The notes below the pieces were generated by a model, which saw only the letters and a program-made list of their open reading frames with translations, was not told the DNA's origin and searched no databases. From positions 1-64,000 of the forward strand of contig NZ_JAOQJW010000013.1 of NCBI RefSeq assembly GCF_025567265.1: DNA of 64,000 bases, written 5' to 3'. This document shows, piece after piece, positions 60,103 to 64,000 of the stretch; position 1 is the stretch's first letter, and every line of letters starts with the position of its first letter. This DNA comes from Dorea_A amylophila (GTDB lineage: Bacteria > Bacillota > Clostridia > Lachnospirales > Lachnospiraceae). A program made the translations under genes and the position numbers.

Positions 60103-60994
60103 AGAAGAATTTACAATACAGATGAAAACGAAAGTGGCAGAGATCGAAGAAATCCTGAAACGATATCTTCCGGAGGCAGAAGGATATCAGAAGGTGATCA
60201 TGGAGGCAATGGAGTACAGTCTGATGGCAGGCGGGAAAAGACTCCGGCCGATGCTGATGCAGGAGACCTGCAGACTTTTTGGAGAAGAACCGGAGACATT
60301 AAAGCCTTTTATGGCAGCACTTGAGATGATCCATACATATTCACTGGTGCATGATGATCTTCCGGCAATGGATAATGATGAGTACCGCAGAGGCAGAAAG
60401 ACGACACACATTGTATACGGGGAAGATATGGGAATCCTGGCAGGAGATGCACTTTTGAATTACGCATTTGAGACAGCATTCCGGGCATTTGAGCAGTCTC
60501 CGGAAGACAGTCTTAAGATCGGGCGTGCACTTACTGTCCTTGGGAGAAAAGCAGGTATCTATGGAATGATCGGCGGGCAGGTGATCGATGTAAAAGAGAC
60601 CGGACATGCGGTTTCAAAAGATGTGCTGGATACCATATATGAACTGAAGACGGGCGCTCTGATCGAATGTGCAATGATGATCGGCGCAATCCTCGGTGGT
60701 GCTTCGGATGCAGAAATACAGAGCGTAGAAAAGATTGCACATTATGTAGGTGTTGCATTCCAAATCCAGGATGACATTCTGGATGTGACGAGTACAGAAG
60801 AGGTACTTGGAAAGCCGATCCACAGTGATGAGAAGAATCAGAAGACCACTTATGTAACACTTCTGGGAATTGAACAGGCACAGAAGAAAGTGGAAGAATT
60901 ATCGAATGAAGCAATTGCACTGCTTCATCAGTTTACAGGGGAGAATGCGTATCTGGAACAGTTACTGATACAGCTGATTCACAGAGACAGATAA
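60092..60994 (+). CDS. ispA: Farnesyl/geranyl diphosphate synthase (IspA type)
   Basis: 300-residue trans-prenyltransferase. The first Asp-rich motif begins at D88-D89 (DDLPAMDND) and the second at D227-D228 (DDILD); the residues around GGKRLRPML are typical of short-chain synthases. It makes C10/C15 diphosphates for longer isoprenoids. The ATG at 60092 follows GGGTGAGGA. dxs, from the same pathway, follows. Confidence 0.95.
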   Translation: MNSKEEFTIQMKTKVAEIEEILKRYLPEAEGYQKVIMEAMEYSLMAGGKRLRPMLMQETCRLFGEEPETLKPFMAALEMIHTYSLVHDDLPAMDNDEYRRGRKTTHIVYGEDMGILAGDALLNYAFETAFRAFEQSPEDSLKIGRALTVLGRKAGIYGMIGGQVIDVKETGHAVSKDVLDTIYELKTGALIECAMMIGAILGGASDAEIQSVEKIAHYVGVAFQIQDDILDVTSTEEVLGKPIHSDEKNQKTTYVTLLGIEQAQKKVEELSNEAIALLHQFTGENAYLEQLLIQLIHRDR

Positions 60995-61009
60995 AGGGGA
61001 TACCTTGTT

Positions 61010-62872
61010 ATGTTAGAAAGAATTCAAAAAGCAAATGATATAAAAGATCTGAAGCCGGAAGAACTTCCGGAACTGGCACAGGAGATCCGAAAGTTCCTGG
61101 TCGAGAAGATCAGTAAAACCGGAGGACATCTGGCATCGAATCTCGGCGTAGTAGAACTTACAATGGCAATGCATCTGGTCTTTGATCTGCCGAAGGATAA
61201 AATTATATGGGATGTAGGCCATCAGTCCTATACACATAAGATCCTGACCGGAAGAAAAGGCGGATTTGATGACCTGAGAAAATATGGCGGGATGAGTGGA
61301 TTCCCGAAGAGAAAAGAAAGTGCATGCGATGCATTTGACACCGGACACAGCTCTACTTCTATCTCGGCGGGGCTTGGGTATGTGTGCGCAAGAGATCTGC
61401 AGAGGGAAGATTACAGTGTGATCTCGGTAATCGGAGATGGATCGCTGACAGGTGGGATGGCATATGAAGCACTGAATAATGCATCCACGCTTAAAAAGAA
61501 TTTTATCATTGTATTGAATGATAATCATATGTCTATTTCGGAAAACGTTGGAGGAATGTCGGATTATCTGGCAAAGCTGCGTACGGCGGACTTCTATACA
61601 GATCTGAAAAAAGGTGTAACAAATGTACTGCATAACGTTCCGGTCGTGGGAGATCCTGTGATCGAGCGTATCCGCAAGACCAAGAGCAGTCTCAAACAGC
61701 TGATCGTTCCGGGGATGTTCTTTGAAGACATGGGAATCACCTATCTAGGGCCGATCCAGGGGCATAATATCCCGACGATGGTACGTGCATTTAAAGAGGC
61801 AAGAAAGATTGAAGGACCGGTATTGCTTCATGTAATTACCAAAAAAGGAAAAGGATACGGGCCGGCAGAAGAAAAGCCGGAAAAATTCCATGGAATCGGA
61901 CCGTTCCGGGTAGAGACGGGAGAACCGGAAAACCCGAAAAAGAAAGATACGTATACAGATGTTTTTTGCAAAGTAATGTGCGATGAGGCGGCAAGAAATG
62001 ATAAGCTGGCAGCGATCACAGCAGCAATGGAAGATGGCACGGGACTTGCAGGATTCCGGAAAAAATATCCGGACCGCTTTTTTGATGTGGGAATTGCAGA
62101 AGAACATGCAGTGACATTTGCGGCGGGACTCGCAGCAGGTGGAATAAAGCCGGTATTCGCCGTGTATTCGTCATTTTTACAGAGGGCATATGACCAGATG
62201 ATCCATGATGTGGCACTTCAGAATCTTCCGGTAATGTTTGCAGTAGACCGTGCAGGTCTAGTGGGAAACGACGGGGAAACCCATCAGGGAATCTTTGATC
62301 TGTCCTACTTAAGCACTATCCCTAATATGGTTGTACTGTCGCCGAAGCATAAATGGGAACTGGCTGATATGATAAGATTCGGTATCGCATATGATGGTCC
62401 GGTAGCCATCAGGTATCCTAGAGGCAGTGCATGCGATGCCTGTCCGGAATTCAGAAGTCCGGTAGTATACGGAAAGAGTGAAATGCTATACGAAGAACGG
62501 GAGATTGCAGTGATCTTTGTCGGACATATGTTTGGCGAGGCGCTGGAGGTCAGAAAACAGTTAAAAGAAGCCGGATATCACTGCTCGCTGATCAATGCAA
62601 GATTTGTAAAACCACTGGATACAGAGATGCTGGATCACCTGACAGAGCAGCACAAGCTGATCGTTACGATCGAAGAAAATGTAAGATCCGGCGGATTCGG
62701 TGAACATGTAACAGAGTATCTGATGAGGACGGGTTCGGATACGAGAGTGCAGATCCTAGCACTTCCGGATGAATATATAGAGCATGGCAATGTGGAGGTT
62801 CTGCGCAAAGAGACTGGTCTGGATGTAGAGACCATGACAGCGAAGATCCGTAAGTTATATGAGACATTATAG
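61010..62872 (+). CDS. dxs: 1-deoxy-D-xylulose-5-phosphate synthase
   Basis: 620-residue TPP-dependent enzyme that starts the MEP isoprenoid pathway from pyruvate and glyceraldehyde-3-phosphate. GDGSLTGGMAYEALNN is the TPP/metal motif and the transketolase half carries IAEEHAVTFAAGLA with the catalytic Glu, then YDGPVAIRYPRG. It lies in the same unit as ispA. Confidence 0.97.
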   Translation: MLERIQKANDIKDLKPEELPELAQEIRKFLVEKISKTGGHLASNLGVVELTMAMHLVFDLPKDKIIWDVGHQSYTHKILTGRKGGFDDLRKYGGMSGFPKRKESACDAFDTGHSSTSISAGLGYVCARDLQREDYSVISVIGDGSLTGGMAYEALNNASTLKKNFIIVLNDNHMSISENVGGMSDYLAKLRTADFYTDLKKGVTNVLHNVPVVGDPVIERIRKTKSSLKQLIVPGMFFEDMGITYLGPIQGHNIPTMVRAFKEARKIEGPVLLHVITKKGKGYGPAEEKPEKFHGIGPFRVETGEPENPKKKDTYTDVFCKVMCDEAARNDKLAAITAAMEDGTGLAGFRKKYPDRFFDVGIAEEHAVTFAAGLAAGGIKPVFAVYSSFLQRAYDQMIHDVALQNLPVMFAVDRAGLVGNDGETHQGIFDLSYLSTIPNMVVLSPKHKWELADMIRFGIAYDGPVAIRYPRGSACDACPEFRSPVVYGKSEMLYEEREIAVIFVGHMFGEALEVRKQLKEAGYHCSLINARFVKPLDTEMLDHLTEQHKLIVTIEENVRSGGFGEHVTEYLMRTGSDTRVQILALPDEYIEHGNVEVLRKETGLDVETMTAKIRKLYETL

Positions 62873-62903
62873 ATATGTGACACGATAGATAACAGGAGAG
62901 ATT

Positions 62904-63713
62904 ATGAAAGAACGATTAGACGTATTACTGGTAAAGAGAAATCTGGCAGCTTCCAGAGAAAAGGCAAAAGCCATCATTATGTCCGGAATCGTATATGTAG
63001 ATGGGCAAAAAGAAGATAAGGCCGGGACTACTTTTCCGGAAGAAGCTATGATCGAAGTACGCGGACATACGCTTCCGTATGTCAGCCGCGGAGGATTGAA
63101 ACTGGAAAAAGCAATTAAGAACTTTGATGTGAACGTAGAAGGAAAAGTATGTACGGATGTAGGTTCTTCTACGGGTGGGTTCACAGACTGCATGCTGCAG
63201 AATGGCGCGGTAAAGGTATTTGCGATTGATGTGGGACGCGGACAGCTTGACTGGAAATTAAGACAGGATCCACGCGTAGTGTGTATGGAAAAGACGAATA
63301 TCCGTTATGTGACACCGGAAGATATAGGGGAACCGGTGCAGTTTTCATCCATTGACGTATCCTTCATCTCACTTACGAAAGTACTGCTTCCCATCCGTAA
63401 TTATCTGACGGATGAAGGACAGATCGTAGCATTGATCAAGCCGCAGTTCGAAGCAGGCAGGGAAAAGGTTGGAAAGAAAGGCGTTGTACGTGAGAAGAGT
63501 ACACATATAGAAGTGATTCATAAAGTGATCGATTATGCAATGTCTATTGGATTTGAAGTGCTGAATCTGGAATTTTCTCCGATCAAAGGACCGGAAGGCA
63601 ATATCGAATATCTGGTCCACTTACAGAAATGTGAAGCGACTGACAGAATCTCGCCGCAGATCGATGTCGAAAAGACGGTAGATCTGTCGTTTGCTACACT
63701 TGCGAAAGGTTAG
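62904..63713 (+). CDS. tlyA: TlyA family rRNA 2'-O-methyltransferase
   Basis: 269-residue protein with an N-terminal S4 RNA-binding domain (RLDVLLVKRNLAASREKAK) and a FtsJ-like Rossmann domain with DVGSSTGGFTDCML and the KPQFEAGR motif. TlyA modifies 16S and 23S rRNA in mycobacteria; Firmicute members lie between dxs and nadK, as here, and their exact target is less certain. Seven bases separate it from nadK. Confidence 0.93.
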   Translation: MKERLDVLLVKRNLAASREKAKAIIMSGIVYVDGQKEDKAGTTFPEEAMIEVRGHTLPYVSRGGLKLEKAIKNFDVNVEGKVCTDVGSSTGGFTDCMLQNGAVKVFAIDVGRGQLDWKLRQDPRVVCMEKTNIRYVTPEDIGEPVQFSSIDVSFISLTKVLLPIRNYLTDEGQIVALIKPQFEAGREKVGKKGVVREKSTHIEVIHKVIDYAMSIGFEVLNLEFSPIKGPEGNIEYLVHLQKCEATDRISPQIDVEKTVDLSFATLAKG

Positions 63714-63719
63714 AGGCAG

Positions 63720-64000
63720 ATGTTAAAAAAGTTTTGGATCGTTACCAATGACGGGAAAGATACGAATCATGCGGTGACAGGAAAAGTAAAAGAATTGCTG
63801 GAGATAGCAGGAAGAAACTGTGCATTGTGTGAAAAGGATGCAGAAAAGAATATTATCAGGGAACGGATTCCGGACATGATAGACTGTGCGATCGTGATCG
63901 GCGGTGACGGAAGTCTGATTGAAGTGGCAAGAACACTTTGGAAAAGAGATGTTCCAATTTTGGGTATCAATATGGGAACGCTTGGGTATCTTACAGAAGT
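63720..64000 (+). CDS. nadK: NAD kinase, 5' part, cut by the window end
   Basis: Ninety-three complete codons from ATG at 63720. The NAD kinase catalytic GGDGS is at residues 61-65 (VIGGDGSLIEVAR), and GINMGTLGYLTE follows, both diagnostic. It phosphorylates NAD to NADP using ATP. The 3' end lies outside the window. The position after tlyA is typical (dxs-tlyA-nadK). Confidence 0.95.
   Translation, partial: MLKKFWIVTNDGKDTNHAVTGKVKELLEIAGRNCALCEKDAEKNIIRERIPDMIDCAIVIGGDGSLIEVARTLWKRDVPILGINMGTLGYLTE

Noticed and set aside
1..64000. tRNA or rRNA genes
   Set aside because: No cloverleaf with T-loop consensus or rRNA-like conserved segment was noticed on either strand; a tRNAscan run would settle it.

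Overview
The window is a stretch of chromosome from an endospore-forming, low-to-moderate GC Firmicute, most likely a gut Lachnospiraceae member (Dorea/Mediterraneibacter-like; the genus is inferred, not shown). Supporting evidence is a complete spoIIIAA-AH operon with gpr, spoIIP, spoIIM and a SpoVB-like flippase, an iscR-iscS-iscU-mnmA operon, nusB beside an Asp23-family gene, and consensus sigma-A promoters and AGGAGG ribosome sites throughout. No rRNA, tRNA, CRISPR, IS element or prophage was recognised.

Layout. 1-473 is non-coding and carries a roughly 270-bp imperfect palindrome. 474-9671: Xaa-Pro aminopeptidase (minus strand), a membrane metallophosphoesterase, scpA-scpB (chromosome segregation), a sporulation-type D,D-carboxypeptidase, LexA-controlled recA with recX, and RNase Y. 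9760-12355: Nudix hydrolase, spoIIM and a convergent SpoVB-like flippase sharing one bidirectional terminator. 12413-16675: an Rrf2-operator-controlled Fe-S operon, mnmA and a PHP phosphatase. 16691-21528: glycolytic cluster gapA, pgk, tpiA, gpmI, punctuated by terminators. 21558-27066: Bce-type sensing and resistance module (response regulator, intramembrane-sensing kinase, ABC ATPase, FtsX-type permease) plus a TraX-family protein. 27160-29692: HAD phosphatase, ilvN and ilvC.

29721-37693: rpsT (minus), gpr, spoIIP, a second type-II topoisomerase pair (best read as parE-parC) and nudC. 37711-45984: the classic rimP-nusA-ylxR-ylxQ-infB-rbfA-nrnA-truB-ribF translation operon, followed by rpsO and pnp with structured leaders (to 48736). 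48737-50983 is an AT-rich accessory island with an orphan membrane protein, a small gene overlapping a GNAT acetyltransferase (toxin-antitoxin-like), a gene remnant and a copy of a dispersed hairpin repeat. 50984-55969 is the eight-gene spoIIIA operon. 56016-64000: prfC, an Asp23-family gene, nusB, xseA-xseB, ispA, dxs, tlyA and the start of nadK.

Most of the window is conserved core genome. The less explained material is non-coding: the palindrome at the left edge, a two-hairpin repeat present twice in opposite orientations with compensatory base changes, structured leaders before ilvC, rpsO, rpsT and pnp, and an 18-bp inverted repeat over the presumed start site of the Bce-type operon. The least familiar coding unit is the small gene/GNAT pair.
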